Assembly (NCBI RefSeq): GCF_013340935.1
Contig: NZ_WHOS01000030.1
Coordinates: 23,855-87,854 of the forward strand
Length of the DNA stretch: 64,000 bases
Direction of reading: 5' to 3'
From: Azospirillum melinis
GTDB taxonomy: Bacteria; Pseudomonadota; Alphaproteobacteria; Azospirillales; Azospirillaceae
Shown here: positions 26,665 to 34,452 of the stretch, piece after piece
Position numbering within the stretch: the first letter of the stretch is position 1
Layout of the letters: every line of letters begins with the position of its first letter
Notes under the pieces: model-generated
What the model was told of the DNA's origin: nothing
What the model saw: only the letters and a program-made list of their open reading frames with translations
Databases searched by the model: none
Made by a program: the position numbers and the translations under genes

Positions 26665-26681
26665 ATGTAGGAAACCTACAT
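26665..26681. promoter_or_regulatory. Palindrome ATGTAGG-AAA-CCTACAT upstream of adhE
   Basis: Perfect 7-bp arms around AAA, centred 89 bases before the adhE ATG. It shares the frame ATGTAG-N5-CTACAT with a second palindrome at 26828-26844, which strongly suggests two sites for one dimeric regulator. Regulator unknown; none is encoded next to it. Confidence 0.6.
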
Positions 26682-26702
26682 CCCGCTTGATGGCGACGCA
26701 AG

Positions 26703-26717
26703 AGTGGTCATACCACT
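26703..26717. promoter_or_regulatory. Palindrome AGTGGT-CAT-ACCACT upstream of adhE
   Basis: Perfect 6-bp arms around CAT, between the FNR-like box and the proximal ATGTAG palindrome. It overlaps where a -10 region driven by the FNR-like box could lie (TATGAC on the minus strand), so a bound repressor there would block transcription. Inference only. Confidence 0.4.
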
Positions 26718-26728
26718 TGCCGTGAGAT

Positions 26729-26742
26729 TTGATCTGGATCAT
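26729..26742 (-). promoter_or_regulatory. FNR/Anr-type box upstream of adhE
   Basis: Reads ATGATCCAGATCAA on the minus strand, or TTGATCTGGATCAT on the plus strand, nine of ten matches to TTGAT-N4-ATCAA. It is centred about 151 bases before the adhE ATG. AdhE is a fermentative enzyme, so oxygen-responsive activation is expected from family knowledge. Confidence 0.55.
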
Positions 26743-26827
26743 GTCATGCCAAGCGGCTGCAGGAGCGTCCTGGCAGGCGATATGCCATTCTCCCCATATG
26801 TGCAGGCATTAAGTCGCCTCAACCGAA

Positions 26828-26844
26828 ATGTAGTTTCACTACAT
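26828..26844. promoter_or_regulatory. Palindrome ATGTAGT-TTC-ACTACAT, distal site
   Basis: Perfect 7-bp arms around TTC. Same ATGTAG-N5-CTACAT frame as the palindrome at 26665-26681; centres are 163 bp apart, a spacing that could allow looping. It lies 53 bases from the acr3 terminator and belongs to the adhE control region by position. Confidence 0.55.
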
Positions 26845-26896
26845 TATGGGCGTGCGCCAGACCAGTCTCAATCATGCGCAGCAAAAACCCATGAAA

Positions 26897-26919
26897 AGGC
26901 GGAGGTCACGCCCCCGCCT
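26897..26919 (-). terminator. Intrinsic terminator of the arsenic operon
   Basis: On the minus strand a 9-bp stem (one G-U pair) with a 5-base loop is followed by UUUU. The acr3 stop codon lies in the loop. It ends the ars transcript before the adhE control region. Confidence 0.7.
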
Positions 26920-27979
26920 GTCCTTCGTACCAGGGCTTGGTTGCCTTGACGATGCGCACCACCGACAGCATCACCGGGACCTCGACCAGCACCCCGACCA
27001 CGGTGGCGAGCGCCGCTCCGGAGTTGAGCCCGAACAGGCTGATGGCCGCCGCCACCGCCAGTTCGAAGAAGTTGGAGGCGCCGATCAGCGCGGCCGGCGC
27101 CGCGACGCACCACGCCACGCGCAAGCGGCGCGACAGCCAATAGGCGAGGCCGGCATTGACATAGACCTGGATCAGGATCGGCACCGCCAGCAGCAGGATC
27201 ACCAGCGGCTGCGCCAGGATCTGCTCGCCCTGGAAGCCGAACAGCAGGACCAGCGTGGTCAGCAGCGCCAGCAGCGACACCGGCTGGATGCGGCCGAGCA
27301 CGCGTGCCAGCGCCGGCTCGCCGCCGGTCGCTAGCAGACTGCGCCGCCAGAGTTGTGCGGCCACCACCGGGATGACGATGTAGAGCAGCACCGACAGCAG
27401 CAGCGTGCCCCACGGCACGGTGATCGACGCCACGCCCAGCAGCAGCCCGACCAGCGGTGCGAAGGCGAACACCATGATCAGGTCGTTCAGCGCCACCTGG
27501 CTCAGCGTGTAGTGCGGCTCGCCCTCGCACAGGTTGGACCAGACGAACACCATGGCGGTGCAGGGGGCGGCGGCCAGCAGGATCAGCCCGGCGATGTAGG
27601 AGGAGATCTGCTCCTGCGGCAGCAGCGGGGCGAACAGATGGCCGATGAACAGCGTGCCGAGCAGCGCCATCGAGAAGGGCTTGACCGCCCAGTTGATGAA
27701 CAGCGTCACGCCGATGCCGCGCCAATGTTCCTTGACCTGCCCCAGCGCGCCGAGGTCGATCTTCAGCAGCATCGGCACGATCATCAGCCAGATCAGCAGG
27801 GCGACCGGCAGGTTGACCTGGGCGACCTCGGCGGCGGCGATCGCCTGGAACAGGCCGGGCACCAGATGGCCGAGCGCGATGCCGGCGACGATGCACAGCG
27901 CCACCCAGAGGCTGAGATAGCGCTCGAAATTCCCCATGGCGGGACGCGCCGCCGGGGCGGTTTGGATGTCCGCGGTCAT
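26906..27979 (-). CDS. acr3: ACR3-family arsenite efflux permease
   Basis: 357 residues, ten predicted TM helices. The ACR3 signature LLAAAPCTAMVFVWSNL holds the essential Cys140, and the conserved Glu lies in GASNFFELAVAAA. It extrudes As(III) from the cytoplasm using membrane potential. It is the last gene of arsR-arsC-acr3, 16 bases after arsC. It belongs to the bile/arsenite/riboflavin transporter superfamily, not ArsB. Confidence 0.93.
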   Translation of the reverse strand: MTADIQTAPAARPAMGNFERYLSLWVALCIVAGIALGHLVPGLFQAIAAAEVAQVNLPVALLIWLMIVPMLLKIDLGALGQVKEHWRGIGVTLFINWAVKPFSMALLGTLFIGHLFAPLLPQEQISSYIAGLILLAAAPCTAMVFVWSNLCEGEPHYTLSQVALNDLIMVFAFAPLVGLLLGVASITVPWGTLLLSVLLYIVIPVVAAQLWRRSLLATGGEPALARVLGRIQPVSLLALLTTLVLLFGFQGEQILAQPLVILLLAVPILIQVYVNAGLAYWLSRRLRVAWCVAAPAALIGASNFFELAVAAAISLFGLNSGAALATVVGVLVEVPVMLSVVRIVKATKPWYEGQAGA

Positions 27980-27995
27980 GGATTTTCCCCCCGCG

Positions 27996-28499
27996 TCACG
28001 ATTCTGTCTGTGCCATCTCGTCCATCCGGCGCTTCAGCGCCATGCGGTCGAGCGACGCGATGGGCAGGCTGGCGAAAGCCCGGATGCGGCGTTCGATCTG
28101 GTCGAACACCGTTGCGGTGAAGGCGGCCTTCTCGGCGTCGGTTCCTTCGGCGCCGGACGGATCGGGAAAGCCCCAATGGGCGCTGATCGGCTGTCCCGGC
28201 CATACCGGGCAGACCTCCCCCGCGGCGTTGTCGCAGACGGTGACGATGAAATCCATGTGGGGAGCGCCCGGCGTGGCGAACTCGTCCCAGTTCTTCGACC
28301 GAAGGTCAGCCATCGGAAAGCCCAGCCGCTCCAGCAGGTCGCGGACATACGGGTTGATGCGCCCGGACGGCTGGCTGCCGGCGCTGAAGCCGCGGAAGCG
28401 GCCCTTGCCCTCCCGGTTCAGCAGGCATTCCGCCATGACGCTGCGGGCGCTGTTATGCGTGCAAAGGAACAGCACAGTGTAGACGCGGTTCTCGGCCAT
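27996..28499 (-). CDS. arsC: Arsenate reductase, thioredoxin-coupled LMW-phosphatase type
   Basis: 167 residues from ATG 28499. The CX5R phosphatase loop is CTHNSAR (C13-R19), and C89 and C97 lie in VTVCDNAAGEVCPVWPG, matching the three-cysteine relay of the S. aureus pI258 type. It reduces arsenate to arsenite, then regenerates through thioredoxin. The C-terminal extension after about 140 is a little longer than usual. Between arsR and acr3 in one operon. Confidence 0.92.
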   Translation of the reverse strand: MAENRVYTVLFLCTHNSARSVMAECLLNREGKGRFRGFSAGSQPSGRINPYVRDLLERLGFPMADLRSKNWDEFATPGAPHMDFIVTVCDNAAGEVCPVWPGQPISAHWGFPDPSGAEGTDAEKAAFTATVFDQIERRIRAFASLPIASLDRMALKRRMDEMAQTES

Positions 28500-28521
28500 T
28501 CTTCGCTCCGTTTTCCGGATG

Positions 28522-28896
28522 TCAGCAGCCGCAGCGCGGGCTTGCGGTCTTTTCGCTGTTGGCCGCTTCCGGCGTCGGCGCGCAGACCGGAAGGCAGGCA
28601 CCGGCACTGGCGGACCGGCCGCAGCAGTTTTCCGACAGGAAGCCGACGATCCCGGTCATCCGCTCGAAATCGGCCGAATAGATCAGCGAGCGGCTCTCCC
28701 GCCGCTGCAGGATCAGCCCGGCATTGGTCAGCGCCGACAGGTGGAAGGACAGGGTGGCCGGTGCGACCGCCAGCGCCTCCGCAATCGATCCGGCGGCGCG
28801 GCCTTCCGGTCCAGCCTCCACCAGCAGGCGGAAGATGTCCAACCGCGTTTCCTGTGCCAGCGCCGCCAGCCCGGCCAGGACATCCTTCTTTTCCAT
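28522..28896 (-). CDS. arsR: ArsR-family arsenic-responsive repressor
   Basis: 124 residues from ATG 28896; in-frame ATGs at 28908 and 28920 are possible. The winged HTH includes GSIAEALAVAPATLSFHLSA. The helix-3 ELCVCDL metal site of plasmid ArsR is missing. Instead C91-C92 and C101 (ENCCGR, then GACLPVC) sit after the wing, as in Acidithiobacillus ArsR, whose As(III) site uses an adjacent Cys pair plus a third Cys. It should repress the operon until arsenite binds. Further C-terminal Cys 105, 122 and 124 are extra. Confidence 0.9.
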   Translation of the reverse strand: MEKKDVLAGLAALAQETRLDIFRLLVEAGPEGRAAGSIAEALAVAPATLSFHLSALTNAGLILQRRESRSLIYSADFERMTGIVGFLSENCCGRSASAGACLPVCAPTPEAANSEKTASPRCGC

Positions 28897-28916
28897 GCCG
28901 ACACCCATAGGTTCGA

Positions 28917-28988
28917 TCATTCGACAACTATCGAAATGACAGGTGGAGCGCAGGCTGTCAACGATATTTCTATGAATGTCGAAATGAT
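28917..28988. promoter_or_regulatory. Probable ArsR operators
   Basis: TCATTCGA (28917-28924) faces TCGAAATGA (28931-28939). TCGAAATGA recurs exactly at 28979-28987 with an imperfect partner (ATATTTC) to its left. Two dyads about 50 bp apart directly before arsR fit autoregulation. Confidence 0.55.
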
Positions 28989-29030
28989 CTGCTGCTGCCC
29001 GCCGCCCGATGCAGGGTGCCGGAAAAACCA

Positions 29031-29062
29031 AAGGCCTCCGCAGCGATGCCGGCGGAGGCCTT
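29031..29062 (-). terminator. Intrinsic terminator after the 26-residue peptide gene
   Basis: AAGGCCTCCGC (29031-29041) pairs with 29052-29062, 11 bp with a 10-base loop. On the minus strand the stem is followed by TTGGTTTTTCC, a useful U-tract, 29 bases after the peptide gene stop. Confidence 0.75.
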
Positions 29063-29090
29063 GGTGGAACGAACCCGGTCAATCGGGAGG

Positions 29091-29171
29091 TCAGAAGCCG
29101 ATGATGCCCGTCATCCAGAGCAGGATCACGATAATTCCGGGAACGCCCAGAAGCCAAAGCAGGATAGGCAT
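29091..29171 (-). CDS. 26-residue hydrophobic membrane peptide
   Basis: Encodes MPILLWLLGVPGIIVILLWM followed by TGIIGF. Almost the whole peptide is one TM helix with a central Gly-Val-Pro kink. A near-perfect ribosome site (ATGGAGGAGACGC) precedes the ATG and an intrinsic terminator follows the stop, so it is a monocistronic gene. It resembles the tiny single-helix membrane proteins common in Proteobacteria. Function unknown. Confidence 0.75.
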   Translation of the reverse strand: MPILLWLLGVPGIIVILLWMTGIIGF

Positions 29172-29203
29172 GCGTCTCCTCCATATTCAGATGGTCAGGC
29201 TGC

Positions 29204-29218
29204 AAGAGCACTGCTCTT
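29204..29218. repeat. Short hairpin AAGAGC-ACT-GCTCTT
   Basis: A perfect 6-bp inverted repeat 33 bases upstream of the small peptide ATG, in the 186-base gap between that gene and the LysR gene. It could be an operator for the peptide gene. Otherwise the gap shows nothing I can assign. Confidence 0.3.
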
Positions 29219-29357
29219 CGATGCTGCTGAATGAACGGAGTAACTTGCCGATCTGTTCCCTCGTTTCTCCCGCTGAGGCCACGGTTAGGGTAAAAATTTT
29301 GTCGGTACCGCCGATGGCGCCGCCCGTGATTGCATCGCAACAACGACGGTAAAGCCC

Positions 29358-30233
29358 TCAATCCTCCAGCAGCGACCGCTCTGCGGCGATGATCGACACC
29401 AGGGCGTCCATCACCGCGCGCACCCGTGCCGACCGACGGAGATCGCCGTGCACCAGCAGCCACAGCTCGCGCGGCTGCGGCGGCGGAAGGCCCGCGGCCG
29501 GAACCGCCTGGACCAGGACTGCATCCATCCGACCGAGGAAATGCGGAATCGCGGCGATGCCGATGCCGGCCGCGGCCGCAGCACGCAGGCTCATCAGGTC
29601 GTTGGCGCGGAAGACGAAGGGGCGGCGGCCGGCCACCTGCCGTAGCCAGCGCTGCTGCGGCACATGGTCCATGCTGTCGTCATAGCCGATGAATTCCCAA
29701 TCGGCCTCGTCGCGGCCGGCGAGATAATCCCGCGTCGCATAGAGCCCGTAGCCCATGGCGCCAATCCTTCGGGCGACCAGCCCATCGTCCTCCGGCCTTT
29801 GCAGGCGCAGCGCGAGGTCGGCCTCCCGCCGGGTCAGGCTGACCGCACGGACATCGCCGACCAGCTCCACCACCAGCTTGGGCAGCGTCCGCCGCAGGCC
29901 GGCCAGCCGCGGCGCCAGGAAACTGCTGGAGAAGGCCGGCGGGGCCGACAGGCGCACCACACCGGCCGGCTCGCCCGGCTGGCCGCGGGCATGGCGCTCC
30001 ACCGCCAGTACCCCATCCTCCACCCGGCGGGCCAGGACTGCGAACTCCTCCGCTTCCGCGGTCGGGGCATAGCCGCGCGGCAGCCGGTCGAACAGGCGCA
30101 CGCCAAGGTCGGCTTCCAGCGCCGCCACCCGGCGGGCGACGGTGGAGTGGTCCACCCCCAGCTTCCGCGCCGTTGCCGACAGGCTGCCGCTGTCCGCCAG
30201 CGCGAGGAAGACGCGCAGATCATCCCAGTTCAT
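29358..30233 (-). CDS. LysR-family transcriptional regulator
   Basis: 291 residues. Typical HTH (DSGSLSATARKLGVDHSTVARRVAALE) starting at MNWDDLRVFLAL, then a substrate-binding-like domain. The short N-terminus and HSTVARRV sequence place it in the branch often found divergent from oxidoreductase genes. It lies 143 bp from and divergent to the quinone oxidoreductase gene at 30377, its likely target. Ligand unknown. Confidence 0.88.
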   Translation of the reverse strand: MNWDDLRVFLALADSGSLSATARKLGVDHSTVARRVAALEADLGVRLFDRLPRGYAPTAEAEEFAVLARRVEDGVLAVERHARGQPGEPAGVVRLSAPPAFSSSFLAPRLAGLRRTLPKLVVELVGDVRAVSLTRREADLALRLQRPEDDGLVARRIGAMGYGLYATRDYLAGRDEADWEFIGYDDSMDHVPQQRWLRQVAGRRPFVFRANDLMSLRAAAAAGIGIAAIPHFLGRMDAVLVQAVPAAGLPPPQPRELWLLVHGDLRRSARVRAVMDALVSIIAAERSLLED

Positions 30234-30376
30234 TGGCCCAGTTCACCGGCCCATCCCATCGGACCCTCCGCCTCTGCGCAAAAACACCCAGGACTTGGGC
30301 GACTTTGCCGAATTTCAGTGCGCTGCGCCACAGATTAGCCTCCGCTCCATCGCAACGATCAACGGAGACAGCCGAT

Positions 30377-31354
30377 ATGATCCGCTCAATCCAGACGGCC
30401 GGGCCGGGCGGCGCCGAGGTGATGCGGCCTGCCCTCATCGACCTGCCGGCCCCGCGCGAGGGCGAGATCCGCCTGCGCCATGCCGCCGCCGGGGTCAATT
30501 TCGTCGACATCTACCACCGCACCGGCCTCTATCCGCTGCCGGCCTATCCCGCGACGCTCGGGGTCGAGGGCGCCGGCATGGTGGAGGCGGTCGGACCGGG
30601 GGTGGAGGGGCTTGCCGTCGGCGACCGCGTCGCCTGGGCCGGGCTGCCGGCCGGCGGTTATGCCGAGGCGCGCCTGCTGGCCGCCGACCGTGCGGTGCGC
30701 CTGCCCGATGGCGTCGAGCCGGTGGCCGCCGCGTCCCTGCTGCTGCGCGGCATCACCGTTCACATGCTGCTCAACCGGGTCTGCCCGGTCGGGCCGGGGA
30801 GCACGATCCTGGTGCATGCCGCCGCCGGCGGTCTTGGCCTTCTGCTGACCCAATGGGCGAAGAGCCTGGGCGCCACCGTCATCGGCACGGTCGGCAGCGC
30901 CGCCAAGGCGGAAACCGCCCGTGCCCATGGGCTCGACCACGCGATCCTGTATCGGGACGAGGATTTCGTCGCCGCCGTCCGCGATCTGACCGGCGGGCGC
31001 GGCGCCGATGTCGCGGTGGACGGCATCGGCGGCGACACGCTGCGCCGGACCTTCGACGCGGTGCGGCTGTTCGGCACCGTGGCCAGCGTCGGTCAGGCCG
31101 GCGGGCCGGTCGTCCCGCTCGAACTGTCCGAGCTGGGACCGCGCCGCTCGCTCTGCCTCGCCCGGCCCAGCGTGTTCGCCTACATGGCCGATCCAGCCAC
31201 CTACCGCGCCGCCGCCGGGGAGGTGCTGGCCCGTGTCGCCGCCGGACTAAGCGCCGGTCCGGTGACCTGCCTGCCGCTCGCTGCCGCGGCGGAGGCCCAT
31301 CGCGCGCTGGAGGGGCGGGGCACCAGCGGCGCCCTGGTCCTCACGCCCGATTGA
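30377..31354 (+). CDS. Zinc-free quinone oxidoreductase (QOR, MDR superfamily)
   Basis: 325 residues from ATG 30377, with AACGGAGA ahead. The medium-chain reductase fold shows HAAAGGLGLLLTQWAKSLGA (NADPH site) and NFVDIYHRTGLYP plus LGVEGAGMVEAVG near the start, as in E. coli QorA. No zinc-binding cysteines. It transfers two electrons (or one, zeta-crystallin-like) from NADPH to quinones. Divergent LysR control is likely. The 3' end overlaps the convergent GNAT gene by 14 bases. Confidence 0.88.
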   Translation: MIRSIQTAGPGGAEVMRPALIDLPAPREGEIRLRHAAAGVNFVDIYHRTGLYPLPAYPATLGVEGAGMVEAVGPGVEGLAVGDRVAWAGLPAGGYAEARLLAADRAVRLPDGVEPVAAASLLLRGITVHMLLNRVCPVGPGSTILVHAAAGGLGLLLTQWAKSLGATVIGTVGSAAKAETARAHGLDHAILYRDEDFVAAVRDLTGGRGADVAVDGIGGDTLRRTFDAVRLFGTVASVGQAGGPVVPLELSELGPRRSLCLARPSVFAYMADPATYRAAAGEVLARVAAGLSAGPVTCLPLAAAAEAHRALEGRGTSGALVLTPD

Positions 31355-31835
31355 GTCGCGCCGCCGGGACCAGCCACTTCTCCATGGCGTAATTGTGGAT
31401 CGGCACATCGCCGATCCTGAGGTCCCGGCGGGCCAGCAGGGTGAAGCCGCGGCGCAGCAGGAAGGGACGGGCGGCCTCGCTCGCCTCCACATGCAGGCGG
31501 GGGTGCCCGAGCGCCCGGGCGCGCGCCTCCAGCACGTCGACCAGCGCCGACATGACGCCGCGGCCGGCCGCCTCCGGCGCGCAATAGAGGAAGTTGATGT
31601 GGCCGTCGGTCTCGACGTCGCTGAAGGCCACCGGCCGGTCGTCCCCGTCCACCGCGACCAGGGCGACGCGGCCGTCGCCATAGGCTTCCCGCACCCGCTC
31701 CACCGTCGGCGCCCGGGCGGCCCAGGCCTCCACCTGCTCGGCGCTGTAGAAGCGCGGGCCGATGCCACGGACGGAGCGGGCGTAAAGCTGCGCCAGGACG
31801 GGGGCGTCCGACGGCCGGTAATCCCTGATCCTCAT
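31341..31835 (-). CDS. GNAT-family N-acetyltransferase
   Basis: 164 residues from ATG 31835 (ATG 31844 is also possible). The acetyl-CoA motif A is NFLYCAPEAAGRGVMSALVD near residues 81-100, followed by LHVEASEAARPFLLRRGFTL. The ending (FTLLARRDLRIGDVPIHNYAMEKWL) is that of YafP-like acetyltransferases. Soluble. Substrate unknown. It is 31 bases after the start-side of the PQQ dehydrogenase stop on the same strand, so possibly co-transcribed with it. Confidence 0.8.
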   Translation of the reverse strand: MRIRDYRPSDAPVLAQLYARSVRGIGPRFYSAEQVEAWAARAPTVERVREAYGDGRVALVAVDGDDRPVAFSDVETDGHINFLYCAPEAAGRGVMSALVDVLEARARALGHPRLHVEASEAARPFLLRRGFTLLARRDLRIGDVPIHNYAMEKWLVPAARLNRA

Positions 31836-31866
31836 CTGTCCCATCTTTCGGCCCACTCCCAGGCGG

Positions 31867-33027
31867 TCATTTCGCCGGCGCCAGCCGCAGGACCGCGCCG
31901 TCCGCGGCATCGGTGATGACGTAGAGGGCGTCGTCCGGACCCTGTGCCACATCGCGGATGCGCGCGTCGAGCGGAATGCGCTCGACCTCCCTCGCCCCTG
32001 TGCCATCGATGGCGACGCGCACCAGCCCCTTGGCGCTGAGGCCGCCGATCAGGGCGCTGCCCTGCCAGTCGCGGAACAGTCCGCCGGTGTAGAAGGCCAT
32101 GCCCGACGGCGAGATCACCGGCGTCCAGTGGATCACCGCGTCGGTGAACTCCTTGCGGGTCGGTGGGTCGGGGATGTCGCGGCCGTCGTAATGCTTGCCC
32201 CAGCTGACCAGCGGCCAGCCGTAATTTTTCCCGGCTTCCGGCCGGTTCAGCTCGTCGCCGCCCATCGGACCCATCTCGGCGATCCACAGCGCTCCGCTGC
32301 GCGGGTCGATGGCCGCCGCCTCGATGTTGCGATGGCCGTAGGACCAGACGGCGCCGGCCGTCGCCCCCTCTCCGGCGAACGGATTGTCCTTCGGAGCCGA
32401 GCCGTCGCGGTTCAGCCGGACCACCTTGCCCAGCGTGTTGTCGCGGGTCTGCGCCGGATCGAACTTGTAGCGCTCGCCCAGCGTCAGGAAGATGTGGCCG
32501 TCGGGCGCGAAGGCGATGCGGGTGCCGAAATGGTTGCCGCCGTCCACCTTGGGCGACTGGCGGAAGATGACGTGCAAGTCTTCGATGCCGCGCTCGCCCA
32601 GCGTGCCGCGCGCGAGCGCCGTGCCTGCGGTGCCGCCGTCTCCCGGCTCGGCATAGGCGAGGTAGATGACGCGGTTGCGGGCGAAGTCGGGATCGACGGC
32701 CACGTCCATCAACCCGCCCTGGCCCTGGTTGAAAACTTTCGGCGTTCCGGCCAGCGGGGAGGAGAGCGAGCCGTCGCGCGCCATGATGCGCAGCCGCCCC
32801 GGCTTTTCCGTCACCAGAGCCCGGCCGTCGGGGAGGAAATCGATGCCCCAGGGCCGCTCCAGCCCGCCGGCGACGCGGCTGACCGCCACCGGCCCGGCGC
32901 TGGTGCGGACGGTCTTCACCGTCTGTCCTTGCCCCTGTTGTGCCTGAGCCGGGGCAAGCGGGATGGCGAGGGCGGCAATGAGAGCGGCGATTGGAGCGGT
33001 GTCCGACAGGGTCAGGGTGCTGCGCAT
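31867..33027 (-). CDS. PQQ-dependent soluble aldose sugar dehydrogenase (YliI/GdhB-like)
   Basis: 386 residues from ATG 33027 with CCGGAGGATCG ahead. Residues 1 to about 31 are a signal peptide (IPLAPAQAQ), so it is periplasmic. The beta-propeller carries GLERPWGIDFLPDG, the PQQ/calcium-site segments GGNHFGTRIAF and GHRNIEAAAIDP, and EMGPMGGDELNRPEAGKNYGWP. Such enzymes oxidise aldoses to lactones and feed electrons to the respiratory chain. No pqq synthesis genes are here. Adjacent sugar uptake genes fit periplasmic sugar oxidation. Confidence 0.88.
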   Translation of the reverse strand: MRSTLTLSDTAPIAALIAALAIPLAPAQAQQGQGQTVKTVRTSAGPVAVSRVAGGLERPWGIDFLPDGRALVTEKPGRLRIMARDGSLSSPLAGTPKVFNQGQGGLMDVAVDPDFARNRVIYLAYAEPGDGGTAGTALARGTLGERGIEDLHVIFRQSPKVDGGNHFGTRIAFAPDGHIFLTLGERYKFDPAQTRDNTLGKVVRLNRDGSAPKDNPFAGEGATAGAVWSYGHRNIEAAAIDPRSGALWIAEMGPMGGDELNRPEAGKNYGWPLVSWGKHYDGRDIPDPPTRKEFTDAVIHWTPVISPSGMAFYTGGLFRDWQGSALIGGLSAKGLVRVAIDGTGAREVERIPLDARIRDVAQGPDDALYVITDAADGAVLRLAPAK

Positions 33028-33236
33028 CGCGATCCTCCGGTTTTTCGGGATTGATCTTGCAGATGGGGGTGCGGGGCCGGCGGCCAAGGCCGGCTCCCCC
33101 GAAAGACTCCCCCGCCGGTATGGCCGACCGGAGCCTGGACGCAATTCGTCACATGTTTGTGTGCATACCCGGGTCATCCGATTTCACACGCCGATTGTTA
33201 CCGTTCCGTTGCGGTGTTCGGAGCAGGGAACGGGGT

Positions 33237-34271
33237 ATGGAAGACTTCTTTCGCCGGCTGTCGTCCAGCCTCCCACGCGCCGCTTGGGCACAATATGGGA
33301 TCACGCTGCTGCTGGTCGCGTTGACGGCGCTGGTGCGCCATGCGCTCGATCCGCTGCTGTTCAAATACCCGTTCCTGCTCTTCATCCCGACCATCTTCGT
33401 CATCGCCTTGCTGTTCGACCGCGGGTCGGGCTATCTGGCGGTTGCGCTGTCGGGACTGTGTTCGGCCTGGCTCTTCATGAAGCCGGAGGGGATGCTGTGG
33501 ATCGCCGAGCCGGGCGACCGGCTGGCCTTCCTCATCTATATGGGCCTCGGTTTCGGCATCGCCGGCGGCGCCCATGCCCTGCGTCGGGCGAACGAGCAAC
33601 TGCGCGAGTATTCGAACCAGTTGGCCGCCGCCAATGCGGAAAAGGACCTGATGCTGCACGAGATCCATCACCGGATCCGCAACGACCTGCAACAGATCTG
33701 CGCCCAGCTGACGCTCGCCGCCCACAAGGCGGGGGCGGGGCAGGACATCGTCAGCGGCACCATCGAGCGGATCGGCGTGCTGGCCCGCGTTTATGTCCGG
33801 CTGCGCCGGGTGGAAGGCGTCAACATCGTCAGTTCGAAGGATTTCCTGGAAAGTCTGGTCGAGGACATCCAGATCGGCGTCGTCGGGGTGCAGCCGGTGG
33901 CGATCAGCGCCGAGGTGGACGATGCCGATCTCGACATGGGGGTCGCGGTGGCGGTGGGCACTATCGCCAACGAACTGGTCACCAACGCGCTGAAATACGC
34001 CTTTCCCGACGGCCGGGCCGGCCGCATCGAGCTGAGCTTCCGCAAGGAAGCGACCGGGTGCGTGCTGTGTGTCTGCGACGACGGGGTCGGCATCCTGTCC
34101 GACCGGCCGCAGGGGACCGGGCTGGGCGGCCGGATCATCCAGCAGCTTGCCCTGCAACTGCGCGGCAGCCTCGACATCGAGCCGCGGCCGGAGCGCGGCG
34201 TGAAGACGATCCTGCGCTTCCCCTGCTGCCAGCCATCGGCATCGCCGGGCGATGGCCCCTCCGCCTCATGA
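33237..34271 (+). CDS. Membrane sensor histidine kinase, DUF4118-HisKA_2
   Basis: 344 residues from ATG 33237. Three to four TM helices (about 20-110) include the DUF4118 sequence KYPFLLFIPTIFVIALLFDR. A short coil leads to a HisKA_2 box, HEIHHRIRNDLQQ at 141-153, with the phosphoacceptor His among H141-H145. The ATPase part has ELVTNALKYAF (N box), CDDGVG and GTGLGGRI. HisKA_2 kinases often signal to atypical or orphan regulators in general stress or light responses. No response regulator is adjacent; the OmpR-type one at 37 kb has its own kinase. Confidence 0.85.
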   Translation: MEDFFRRLSSSLPRAAWAQYGITLLLVALTALVRHALDPLLFKYPFLLFIPTIFVIALLFDRGSGYLAVALSGLCSAWLFMKPEGMLWIAEPGDRLAFLIYMGLGFGIAGGAHALRRANEQLREYSNQLAAANAEKDLMLHEIHHRIRNDLQQICAQLTLAAHKAGAGQDIVSGTIERIGVLARVYVRLRRVEGVNIVSSKDFLESLVEDIQIGVVGVQPVAISAEVDDADLDMGVAVAVGTIANELVTNALKYAFPDGRAGRIELSFRKEATGCVLCVCDDGVGILSDRPQGTGLGGRIIQQLALQLRGSLDIEPRPERGVKTILRFPCCQPSASPGDGPSAS

Positions 34272-34452
34272 AAAACAGGCCGTGGCGGCGTGGGGGAGGG
34301 CGATTTTCCGCGGCCGGTTAATCTGCGTCAATACCGGCCTTCCTCCAGTCGTGCCAGACTGGCCGGCGTGAAGCACAGCGCCGGCCGTGGGCCGTTTGCC
34401 GAAGTCACGCCAAACTTCCCCCGACCGGCGGCCACCAAAATGGGAGGACGCC

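Larger units (their letters stand above)
26585..26905. other. adhE control region
   Basis: 321 bases upstream of adhE, insulated from acr3 by the terminator at 26897-26919. It contains palindromes at 26665-26681, 26703-26717 and 26828-26844 and an FNR-like box at 26729-26742, listed separately. No ORF is supported. The unusual length and density of dyads for an enzyme gene suggest at least two regulators. Confidence 0.6.

Noticed and set aside
23798..26725. A 975-codon plus-strand ORF antisense to adhE
   Set aside because: AdhE on the other strand is unmistakable; the antisense frame is a GC-driven open frame without motifs.
33197..33215. GTTACC-like half-site ahead of the HisKA_2 kinase as a third composite element
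   Set aside because: Only one half-site is present; the TTTGGTAAC block and the 24- and 5-base spacings are missing.
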